Positions 6,126 through 11,549 of a DNA stretch of 14,401 bases are shown here, piece by piece; the stretch's first letter is position 1; the number at the start of each line of letters is the position of its first letter. A program made the translations under genes and the position numbers. The stretch spans positions 1 through 14,401 of the forward strand of contig JBBTVO010000023.1 of the NCBI GenBank assembly GCA_038063195.1, read 5' to 3'. Below the pieces are notes generated by a model that was not told the DNA's origin, did not search any database, and was given only the letters and a program-made list of their open reading frames with translations. This DNA comes from JBBTVO01 sp038063195. Lineage in GTDB: Bacteria; Patescibacteriota; Microgenomatia; Levybacterales; UBA12049.

Positions 6126-7124
6126 ATGAAAATTGGATTTGTGGGATTAGGTAAAATGGGGTCGAGAATGGCGGGGAAACTTATCCGCGAGAAACATGAA
6201 TTGATGGTTTGGAACCGAACAAACGCTCGTGTTGACGAGCTTAAATTAAAAATTAAAAATGAAAAATTAAAAATCTCAGATAATAGTTTAAAGATTGCTA
6301 AAACAATAAAAGATCTCTCGCAGTATTTAGAAAAACCTCGAATAATTTGGATAATGTTGCCGGCCGGTGAAGCGACTCAAAATATTCTAGATGAAGTTTC
6401 TGCATATCTTGGAAAGGGAGATATTGTAGTTGACGGTGGAAATGCAAATTATAAAGATAGCCAGAGACGATTTGAAGAATTTTCAAAAAAGGGAATTAGG
6501 TTTCTTGGGATTGGAGTAAGTGGGGGAATTGTAGCTTCAAAAACGGGATATCCGCTTATGGTGGGGGGAGATAAAAGTGCATATGAGGAAATAAAACCAA
6601 TTCTGGATTCCTTATCTAAGCCTTCCGGCGGTCATGAATATTTTGGTGAGGGCGGAGTAGGGCATTTCATAAAAATGGTTCATAACGCGATGGAGTATGG
6701 ATACATGCAGTCGATTGGTGAAGGATTTGGCTTACTAAAGGAATCTCCGTATGGCCTTGACCTTGAAAAAGTTGCGAAGATTTATCAGAAGGGAAGTCTT
6801 GTGTCAGGCTTCATGATGGAGCGCACGATTGAAGTCTTGGAGAAAGATCCCAAGCTTTCAGGCTTGACAGGAATTATCGGAAAAGCAACTGGCGAGACAA
6901 TATGGGCGACCGAAGAGGCCGAGAAAAAAGGTTTACTTTTCGATATTATCAAACGCTCTCTTGAAATACGGAATGAATCGGAAAAAGATCCAAAGATTCA
7001 AAAATCTTTTGCAGCGAGAATGGTCGCGGCTCTCCGCAATGCCTTCGGCGGCCACCCCATTCGGCAACCTTCGGCTCTGCTCAGGATAAAAGCTCAGGGT
7101 AAAGAGGTAAAGAGATCAAAGTGA
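6126..7124 (+). CDS. gnd: 6-phosphogluconate dehydrogenase (decarboxylating), short form
   Basis: It converts 6-phosphogluconate to ribulose-5-phosphate and CO2, producing NADPH or NADH. Motifs: GLGKMG dinucleotide loop (residues 8-12 region), WNRT after strand 2 (N30-R31-T32, of the type seen in NADP-preferring enzymes), VDGGNA (102-107), substrate-binding GVSGG (130-134), and catalytic K183, N187 and E190 in GHFIKMVHNAMEYG. At 332 aa it belongs to the short class (about 300 aa) rather than the 470-aa E. coli type. Two features look foreign: residues 39-50 (LKLKIKNEKLKI) are encoded by an AT-rich repeat-like tract, and the tail after AFGGH (about residues 311-332) appears repeat-derived. It overlaps the convergent gene at 7116 by 9 bases. 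Confidence 0.94.
   Translation: MKIGFVGLGKMGSRMAGKLIREKHELMVWNRTNARVDELKLKIKNEKLKISDNSLKIAKTIKDLSQYLEKPRIIWIMLPAGEATQNILDEVSAYLGKGDIVVDGGNANYKDSQRRFEEFSKKGIRFLGIGVSGGIVASKTGYPLMVGGDKSAYEEIKPILDSLSKPSGGHEYFGEGGVGHFIKMVHNAMEYGYMQSIGEGFGLLKESPYGLDLEKVAKIYQKGSLVSGFMMERTIEVLEKDPKLSGLTGIIGKATGETIWATEEAEKKGLLFDIIKRSLEIRNESEKDPKIQKSFAARMVAALRNAFGGHPIRQPSALLRIKAQGKEVKRSK
6240..6275. repeat. AT-rich AATTAAAAAT tract inside gnd
   Basis: Repeated TTAAATTAAAAATTAAAAAT and GAAAAATTAAAAAT words encode LKLKIKNEKLKI. They lie between the nucleotide-binding WNRT segment and the PRIIWIMLPAG strand, a variable-length region of the family. Confidence 0.6.
7059..7100. repeat. TTCGGC/CTCAGG repeat-like tail of gnd
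   Basis: ATTCGGCAACCTTCGGCTCT followed by GCTCAGGATAAAAGCTCAGGG has the TTCGGC and GCTCAGG words of the in-frame inserts in the DHH-like gene (10731-10775) and proS (8628-8656). It encodes the last part of the enzyme. Confidence 0.55.
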
Positions 7125-7433
7125 ACGCGTTGGTCGAGAAGATTCAAATATCAGACTGTCTGCATTCCTAGCTTCCTCTATGAACTCCCTTCTTTGATTT
7201 GGTTCAGACTCGACTAATTTTTCTTCTAAAGTCGTTGCGCTGAGATGTTCAAATGAAATGGTTTTAGCTCTATTGACCAATTTCATATCGTAATCTAATT
7301 CAATCGCCTTAAACATTAATATCATTAGCGTCATGAGTTTAATTTGATCAGGATTCAAAAACACAATTCCTGTTGGTTCATCTGTGTCGGGATGGGTTAA
7401 TATTCTTAATCTAGAATTAGTCTCAATAGACAT
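7116..7433 (-). CDS. Small protein of unknown function, 105 aa
   Basis: I do not recognise this protein. It begins MSIETNSRLRILTHPDTDEP and has a mildly hydrophobic stretch LMTLMILMFKAIELDYDM (about residues 34-51), not long enough to be a confident membrane span. The C-terminal half is acidic and helical (TTLEEKLVESEPNQRREFIE). It is divergent from proS with a 51-bp shared promoter region and convergent with gnd, overlapping it by 9 bases. A good minus-strand -10 box (TATAAT, 7446-7451) lies just upstream of its ATG, which supports a real gene. No function is proposed. Confidence 0.6.
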   Translation of the reverse strand: MSIETNSRLRILTHPDTDEPTGIVFLNPDQIKLMTLMILMFKAIELDYDMKLVNRAKTISFEHLSATTLEEKLVESEPNQRREFIEEARNADSLIFESSRPTRSL

Positions 7434-7445
7434 ATATAATCTGAA

Positions 7446-7451
7446 ATTATA
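7446..7451 (-). promoter_or_regulatory. -10 box of the small unknown gene
   Basis: TATAAT on the minus strand, 12 bases before the ATG at 7433. Expected transcript leader is about 5-6 bases. The -35 region is weak and overlaps the proS -10 box on the other strand. Confidence 0.45.
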
Positions 7452-7469
7452 TTACAAAAAAAGCAAATA

Positions 7470-7478
7470 TGCTATACT
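7470..7478 (+). promoter_or_regulatory. Extended -10 promoter of proS, leaderless
   Basis: TGCTATACT is a full extended -10 element (TGn + TATACT, 7473-7478). The proS ATG begins 7 bases after the -10 box, which is the expected transcription start itself, so proS mRNA would be leaderless. Confidence 0.65.
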
Positions 7479-7484
7479 CGTTTT

Positions 7485-8741
7485 ATGTTATATTCCAAGC
7501 TGTTTGGAAAGACAATCAAAGAAACTCCCAAGGATGAAGAGTCTATAAATGCAAAACTTCTTATACGGGCAGGCTTTATCAGAAAGGAGATGGCGGGAGT
7601 TTATAATTTCCTTCCTCTCGGTCTTCGTGTAATAAATAAAATCTCAAATATTATAAGAGAAGAAATGAATACTGCCGGCGGACAAGAACTTTTACTTTCC
7701 TCACTTCAAAAAAAAGAAAGCTGGGAGACGACAGGAAGATGGACGGGCTTTGATGCGCTGTTTAAGCTCACGAGCCAATTTGAGAAAGAATATGCGCTTG
7801 GTCCGACTCATGAAGAAGTTCTGGTGCCTATTGTTTCCGGATTAGTCTCATCTTACAAAGACCTGCCTTTATATCTTTATCAAATTCAAAATAAATTTAG
7901 AGACGAGGCAAGAGCAAAGGCCGGACTTTTGCGCGGAAGAGAATTTCTGATGAAAGACCTTTACTCATTCCATACAGATGAAAAAGATTTGGCTGATTAT
8001 TACGAAAAGATGAAAAAAGCGTATGCAAGTGTTTTCAAGCGTGTAGGGCTTGATGCGATACAGACAAGAGCATCTGGGGGAACTTTCTCTGAATTCTCAG
8101 ATGAGTATCAGGTGATTTGTGAAAGCGGGGAGGATGAAATAATTTATTGTCCAGGCGGAGATTTTTCGGAAAATACAGAGATATCAAAAGTTGCGGAAGG
8201 AAAACAATGTGATTTGGGACACGGAGCACTTGCGAAAGTTAAGACAATTGAAGTGGGAAATATTTTCCAGCTTAAGGATAAATACTCAAAGGCGTTCGGT
8301 CTTAAATTCAAAGATAAAATTGGTAGTGAGAAATTTGTCATGATGGGGTGTTATGGAATAGGAGTCTCAAGGCTTATGGGGACGATTGCAGAAGTTTATA
8401 ATGATGAAAAGGGGATGAAATGGCCGGCTAGTGTAGCGCCGTTTGATGCACAACTAATCACAACTAACAACTCACAGCCAACAACTAACAACGCAAATAA
8501 AGTTTATAAAGAGCTCCAGAGAGCCGGAGTAGATGTGTTATATGATGACCGGGATGTAAGAGCAGGAGAGAAATTTGCGGATGCAGATCTTATCGGAATT
8601 CCGGTACGTTTGGTAATTTCCGAAAAAACCCTTCGGCAGGGTTCAGGGCAAGCCCAAGATAAAATAGAATTTAAGAAAAGAGATGAAGAAAAATCCGAAC
8701 TTCTGGATTTAAACGAAGTAATTAAAAGAGTTTTGGGATAA
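7485..8741 (+). CDS. proS: Prolyl-tRNA synthetase, short form without editing domain
   Basis: ProRS charges tRNA-Pro. At 418 residues it is far shorter than the usual bacterial enzyme (about 570). Class II motifs are present: GPTHEE (106-111), motif 2 FRDEARAKAGLLRGREFLMKD (in the 138-158 range), and motif 3 GIGVSRL (291-297), followed by the anticodon-binding domain from about 315 (VDVLYDDRDVRAGEKFADADLIGIPVRLVIS). The roughly 180-residue INS editing domain that removes mischarged alanine is replaced by a short linker (about 213-265, YCPGGDFSENTEIS). Two in-frame repeat inserts lie in the anticodon-binding domain: residues about 326-336 (TNNSQPTTNN) and 384-391 (RQGSGQAQ). Its 3' end overlaps the convergent gene at 8722 by 20 bases. 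Confidence 0.95.
   Translation: MLYSKLFGKTIKETPKDEESINAKLLIRAGFIRKEMAGVYNFLPLGLRVINKISNIIREEMNTAGGQELLLSSLQKKESWETTGRWTGFDALFKLTSQFEKEYALGPTHEEVLVPIVSGLVSSYKDLPLYLYQIQNKFRDEARAKAGLLRGREFLMKDLYSFHTDEKDLADYYEKMKKAYASVFKRVGLDAIQTRASGGTFSEFSDEYQVICESGEDEIIYCPGGDFSENTEISKVAEGKQCDLGHGALAKVKTIEVGNIFQLKDKYSKAFGLKFKDKIGSEKFVMMGCYGIGVSRLMGTIAEVYNDEKGMKWPASVAPFDAQLITTNNSQPTTNNANKVYKELQRAGVDVLYDDRDVRAGEKFADADLIGIPVRLVISEKTLRQGSGQAQDKIEFKKRDEEKSELLDLNEVIKRVLG
8460..8492. repeat. ACAACTAACAAC double repeat inside proS
   Basis: ACAACTAACAAC occurs exactly at 8460-8471 and 8481-8492, offset by 21 bases (7 codons), encoding TTNNSQPTTNN. The normal enzyme has a short loop here before the KVYKELQRAGV helix. 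Confidence 0.7.
8628..8656. repeat. TTCGGC hairpin repeat inside proS
   Basis: ACCCT-TCGGC-AGGGT (8628-8642) is a perfect 5-bp stem, followed by TCAGGGCAAGCCC. It encodes LRQGSGQAQ between the VRLVISEKT strand and DKIEFKKR, where other ProRS proteins have a tight turn. GGTTCAGGGCAAG resembles GGCTCAGGACAAG at 10761-10773 in the DHH-like gene. Confidence 0.7.
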
Positions 8742-9084
8742 AGGGGATATTTACCTTAAAGACAAAAAGCCACACAAAGGTATAAATCGCAAAAAACAGC
8801 GCAATTGCTACGAATACTAAAGCAGGCGAAAGCCTTCCTCCGCCCTTTCCACCTCCGGCAACGACCTTGGTAGCATTTGGACTTCCCGTGACAACTTTGA
8901 TATCATTTGAGCCTTGAGGCACCGTAACTGCCGGTTGCAGAGCCGGAGAAGATGGAGGAGTTGGGGGTGGAGTTAGAGTCGGAGCCGGAAAAGGCGACGG
9001 AGTTGGAGCGGCAACATTGGTGCCCATTACGCGCTCGTAAGTGGCTTTGAGCGCAGGGTCAAGATTTTGTGTTTTATTATCCAT
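8722..9084 (-). CDS. Small proline-rich single-span membrane protein, unknown function
   Basis: The product is 120 residues from ATG at 9084 (a TTG at 9099 in the same frame would add five). It begins MDNKTQNLDPALKATYERVM, continues with a Pro/Thr/Ser-rich segment (about residues 25-57), a Gly-rich turn, and one strong membrane helix (about 86-109, LSPALVFVAIALFFAIYTFV) with a short tail VNIPFIPKLF. I infer a membrane-anchored protein with a mostly polar proline-rich N-terminal region; topology is unknown. From memory, small proteins starting with an LDP.L...Y.RVM motif are common in Microgenomates. It is the last gene of the minus-strand group and its end overlaps proS by 20 bases. No function can be assigned. 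Confidence 0.7.
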   Translation of the reverse strand: MDNKTQNLDPALKATYERVMGTNVAAPTPSPFPAPTLTPPPTPPSSPALQPAVTVPQGSNDIKVVTGSPNATKVVAGGGKGGGRLSPALVFVAIALFFAIYTFVWLFVFKVNIPFIPKLF

Positions 9085-9104
9085 GGACAGAATTGACAAA
9101 TGTA

Positions 9105-9138
9105 ATTATATAATGGTTTATTCTCCGGTTTTTGTCAA
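9105..9138 (-). promoter_or_regulatory. Possible promoter of the proline-rich protein gene
   Basis: On the minus strand a perfect TATAAT (9105-9110) lies 20 bases before the ATG at 9084. A TTGACA (9133-9138) is present, but the spacer is 22 bases, too long for a standard pair, so only the -10 is trusted. Confidence 0.4.
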
Positions 9139-9167
9139 CCCCATGAGATAGCTTCGCATCTCACGGG
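9139..9167. repeat. CCCCaTGAGAT...ATCTCAcGGGG hairpin, copy 1
   Basis: CCCCATGAGAT and ATCTCACGGGG pair except for one A/C mismatch, around AGCTTCG-type loop bases. The same TGAGAT/ATCTCACGGG arms recur at 11957-11990. No T-run follows on either strand. It lies between two minus-strand genes. Confidence 0.7.
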
Positions 9168-9188
9168 GCACAGGCCCTTGGGTGGAAT

Positions 9189-9936
9189 TTATGGAGTGGA
9201 TGTAATTGTGGATGGACACATGTCAGGAGTTTCTGGGATCAAACAGCGGGGAGTTGTGTCAAGACAAGCCGGTCTTGGCACGCAAGTAGGAAATGGAGAA
9301 GCTTCGGTGAATTTGAAAGTCGAAAGAATTTGATCAAATAATTTTCCACCCTCGGGGAAGTCATCTTTATTTGGTTCGAAAGTAATTCTGTATAAATTCG
9401 CGTCTTGTACGAATAGAACTTGATAAGAAGAATTTCCAATCGGAGGTATTCCTACGGATTTATGTTCTGTAATGAACATTCTAATTCCGTTATTGACTAT
9501 ATCTTGCTCTCTGGTGATTTTTAAGGGGTTTGTTCTGAAAAAGTCTATATCAAACCCTCTCGTCCACTCTTTTTGTACAGAAATATCTGCTTTCCAGCCT
9601 TTCGTTACTGGATATGTGCAGCCACCTTTACAAGTTGAGGTATCTTCAGTAAAATCTGCAGAAGTAATAATCGTTGCTTCTGTAGCTGTATCTCTAGTTT
9701 GATTCTCTTCTTGTATGCGAAGGGAAGTTGGGAAGTCAAGGGTATAAGCATATCGAGAATTTGTATATGTTTTCCAGGAGGAGGTGGGGTCGGNNNNNNN
9801 NNNNNNNNNNNNNNNNNNNNNNNNNNNNNNNNNNNNNNNNNNNNNNNNNNNNNNNNNNNNNNNNNNNNNNNNNNNNNNNNNNNNNNNNNNNNNCAGGACT
9901 TACCGGCGGAGTTTGTGTAGGATTTTGATCGTCCAT
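9189..9936 (-). CDS. Predicted envelope protein with C-terminal Cys-rich tail, interrupted by assembly gap
   Basis: Fourteen N-terminal residues are visible (MDDQNPTQTPPVSP), then the gap, then an open frame of 200 residues from 9791 to the TAA at 9189-9191. The part after the gap starts SSWKTYTNSRYAYTLDFP, a pattern typical of PsbP-like or lipoprotein-type extracytoplasmic domains in these bacteria (W..Y.N..Y.Y...yP). It has CKGGC in the middle and ends with a Pro/Cys-rich tail having four cysteines (TCVPRPACL, then RCLIPETPDMCP). A proline-rich cytoplasmic start plus a membrane span hidden in the gap is likely but unseen. ATG at 9936 has a good promoter just upstream. Function unknown; export is an inference. 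Confidence 0.65.
9794..9893. other. Assembly gap (100 N) in the envelope-protein gene
   Basis: Exactly 100 N. The frames on the two sides match only if the true length is a multiple of 3, so the length is a placeholder. The gap follows a repetitive Pro-rich coding region (PTPPVSP/ DPTSS), which may have broken the assembly. Confidence 0.95.
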
Positions 9937-9943
9937 ATACTTA

Positions 9944-9973
9944 ATTATTGAATTCTTATGTCGAGCATGTCAA
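9944..9973 (-). promoter_or_regulatory. Promoter of the envelope-protein gene, leaderless
   Basis: On the minus strand: TTGACA (9968-9973), 18-base spacer, AATAAT (9944-9949), then 7 bases to the ATG at 9936. The expected transcription start is at or next to the ATG. Confidence 0.65.
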
Positions 9974-9992
9974 CACTCAGCTTGTTTACTAC

Positions 9993-10010
9993 AGATATAC
10001 TGGTATATCT
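9993..10010. promoter_or_regulatory. Operator-like palindrome upstream of the envelope-protein gene
   Basis: AGATATAC-TG-GTATATCT has perfect 8-bp arms. Its core TATACTGGTATA (9996-10007) recurs, reverse-complemented, at 10458-10469 over the promoter of the TrpR-like gene. It is centred about 64 bases upstream of the expected transcription start of the gene at 9936, upstream of its -35 box. Confidence 0.6.
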
Positions 10011-10014
10011 TCAC

Positions 10015-10446
10015 TTAGCTAAAATTTCCTGACGCAAATTTTGCCCGTGCTTTCATATTTCTTTTGGAGTTAAAAGCCAAGTCGAGCGGTTTTAGGAGTT
10101 TATTAATGCTTTTGAAAAAGTTTAAACTCTCCTGCCTTTTAAGAAGATTTTCTATAAGTTTTTGAAACGTTTTATTTTTCGATATCAACTGATTTTGATA
10201 GATTCGGATAGTTTCATAACTTATATGGAGCGTGTTTTTGATAATGGATGGAGAATACTCTTTATGAAGCATCATGAAAAGAACCAATCTTTTTGTAAGC
10301 ATTATTTTCTCTTCTTTTGTTAAGAAACTTTCTATAAAATCCTCTATCTCGCTTTTATTATTTAATGATGAGATAAGGTAGAGAAGATGTGAATTCATTT
10401 CTTCAAATTGCTTTTGTCTTAAGCTGAATTTAGAAGCTCTTGGCAT
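10015..10446 (-). CDS. TrpR/YerC-family DNA-binding regulator
   Basis: The 143-residue protein has the Trp-repressor-type fold signature: FLTKEEKIMLTKRLVLFMML (about residues 43-62), which parallels LLTpdEREALgtRvriv of TrpR, followed by a helix-turn-helix SPSIIKNTLHISYETIRIYQNQL (about 66-88). The YerC/YecD group of this family has the same arrangement. The N-terminal part MPRASKFSLRQKQFEEMNSH and a basic C-terminal tail (NSKRNMKARAKFASGNFS) extend the core. ATG at 10446 is preferred over 10485, because the upstream extension would lie over the promoter and operator. Whether it binds tryptophan is unknown; no trp genes are in the window. Two matching operator-like sites at 9993-10010 and 10456-10471 suggest self-regulation. 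Confidence 0.82.
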   Translation of the reverse strand: MPRASKFSLRQKQFEEMNSHLLYLISSLNNKSEIEDFIESFLTKEEKIMLTKRLVLFMMLHKEYSPSIIKNTLHISYETIRIYQNQLISKNKTFQKLIENLLKRQESLNFFKSINKLLKPLDLAFNSKRNMKARAKFASGNFS

Positions 10447-10455
10447 ATTAGTCCA

Positions 10456-10471
10456 AGTATACCAGTATACC
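10456..10471. promoter_or_regulatory. Operator-like repeat over the TrpR-like gene's promoter
   Basis: AGTATACCAGTATACC is a tandem of two 8-mers; each holds the palindrome GTATAC. It contains the reverse complement of the core TATACTGGTATA found at 9996-10007. It overlaps the -10 box of the minus-strand promoter, the position expected for a repressor site. Confidence 0.6.
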
Positions 10472-10485
10472 TGCAATAATATCAA
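10456..10485 (-). promoter_or_regulatory. Promoter of the TrpR-like gene, nearly leaderless
   Basis: On the minus strand: TTGATA (10480-10485), 18-base spacer, TATACT (10456-10461), then 9 bases to the ATG at 10446. This supports the shorter start and a leader of about 2 bases. Confidence 0.6.
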
Positions 10486-10513
10486 TGGGCTTTTTTGTAC
10501 ATGTAAAATAATG

Positions 10514-10519
10514 TATACT
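10514..10519 (+). promoter_or_regulatory. -10 box upstream of the DHH-like gene
   Basis: TATACT preceded by TG. No convincing -35 (a T-run at 10491-10496 is at 17 bases). The ATG is 46 bases further on, with a TAGCGACTAG-family repeat in between. Confidence 0.4.
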
Positions 10520-10529
10520 TTACTCTAGC

Positions 10530-10565
10530 GAAATTAACTAATTGCTAGTCGCTAGTAACTATTTT
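10530..10565. repeat. TAGCGACTAG-family repeat, copy 3 (inverted)
   Basis: CTAGTCGCTA (10545-10554) is the reverse complement of TAGCGACTAG at 291-300 and 6091-6100, and the flanks (AACTAATTG, AGTAACTA) are of the same type. It lies between the promoter and the ATG of the DHH-like gene, so it would be in the 5' leader. Confidence 0.65.
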
Positions 10566-11498
10566 ATGAAGACTATTGTCACACATGCCTCACCTGATCT
10601 TGACGCGATATCTTCTGTTTGGGTACTTAAGAGATTTTTGCAGGGCTGGGAAGATGCCCAAGTAAAATATGTGCCAGCAGGAGAGACGATAAACGGCAAG
10701 ACTCCGCAAAACGCTATTGAAAAAATCCATTCGGCAGCTTCGGCAAGCTCACTGCAAGCAGGCTCAGGACAAGTAGGGGAAGATGAGGTAATTCATGTAG
10801 ATACGGGACTTGGTCCGCTTGATCATCATCAAACGCAAAGCGATCAAGTTTGCGCGGCAAGCGTCACGTGGGAATTTGTCAAAAAAAGTCATACAGAGCA
10901 CAACGAGAATTTGAGAGAAGAAAAAATTGAAGCGGTGGATAGGATGATGAGAGTGGTTGTTGATATTGACCATTTCAAAGAAGTCTTCTGGAAAGACCCG
11001 TCCGCCGACCATTACGAATTTAACCTGGTGGGAATTCTGGATGGTTTGAAAGTAATGAAGCCTGATCAGGATGATTACTATACAGAGTTTGTGATGGAAG
11101 CGCTTGATGGAATTCTCCATGAATTTGAGAACCGTATTTGGGCAGAGCACGAAATTAAAGAAAACGGGAAACTTTTTGAAACGCGCTTTGGCCGCGGAAT
11201 TGGATTCGAAACAATAAATGATACTGTCATAAAACTTGCTCAGAAGATGGGATATGTTCTCGTGGTTAGAAAAGATCCGAGAAAAGGATATGTGCGGATA
11301 AAGACTTTGCCAAAGTCTGATAAGGTAGATGCCGATCTTACCTTGGCTTATGAGCAGCTTAAAAAAATGGATCCTGAGGCGACATGGTTTCTTCATGTTG
11401 GTAGAAAGATGCTTCTCAATGGCACCGCAAAAAATCCCAAAATGAAACCGACGAAATTGCCTTTGGCTGATATAATAAAAGTGCTTGAGAAAATTTGA
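10566..11498 (+). CDS. MYG1/DHH-like predicted metal-dependent hydrolase
   Basis: The 310-residue protein begins MKTIVTHASPDLDAISSVWV, with H7, D11 and D13 in a THxxPDxDA pattern as in DHH-type phosphoesterases, and has VIHVDTGLGPLDHHQT (about residues 75-90) with D79 and an HHQ triad as in MYG1/DHH proteins. The rest is helical with LHVGRKMLLNG and PTKLPLADIIKVLEKI at the end, reminiscent of the MYG1 C-terminus. I infer a manganese-dependent nuclease or phosphoesterase; the exact family is uncertain. ATG at 10566 gives the typical start with the metal motif at the N-terminus; the frame is open to an upstream ATG at 10542 that runs into a repeat. Residues 56-70 (SAASASSLQAGSGQV) come from an in-frame repeat. 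Confidence 0.6.
   Translation: MKTIVTHASPDLDAISSVWVLKRFLQGWEDAQVKYVPAGETINGKTPQNAIEKIHSAASASSLQAGSGQVGEDEVIHVDTGLGPLDHHQTQSDQVCAASVTWEFVKKSHTEHNENLREEKIEAVDRMMRVVVDIDHFKEVFWKDPSADHYEFNLVGILDGLKVMKPDQDDYYTEFVMEALDGILHEFENRIWAEHEIKENGKLFETRFGRGIGFETINDTVIKLAQKMGYVLVVRKDPRKGYVRIKTLPKSDKVDADLTLAYEQLKKMDPEATWFLHVGRKMLLNGTAKNPKMKPTKLPLADIIKVLEKI
10731..10775. repeat. TTCGGC hairpin repeat inside the DHH-like gene
   Basis: AGCTT-CGGC-AAGCT (10736-10749) is a perfect 5-bp stem, then CACTGCAAGCAGGCTCAGGACAAG. GGCTCAGGACAAG resembles GGTTCAGGGCAAG in proS. It adds about 15 Ala/Ser/Gly residues just before the VIHVDTG motif. Confidence 0.7.
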
Positions 11499-11533
11499 AA
11501 GCTCCCCGCGCCATGCAGAAAAATTTGTCCTTT

Positions 11534-11542
11534 TGCTAAAAT
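11534..11542 (+). promoter_or_regulatory. Extended -10 promoter of the HIT gene, leaderless
   Basis: TGCTAAAAT (TGn + TAAAAT, 11537-11542), 7 bases before the ATG at 11550. The arrangement is the same as at proS. Confidence 0.5.
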
Positions 11543-11549
11543 AATAAAT

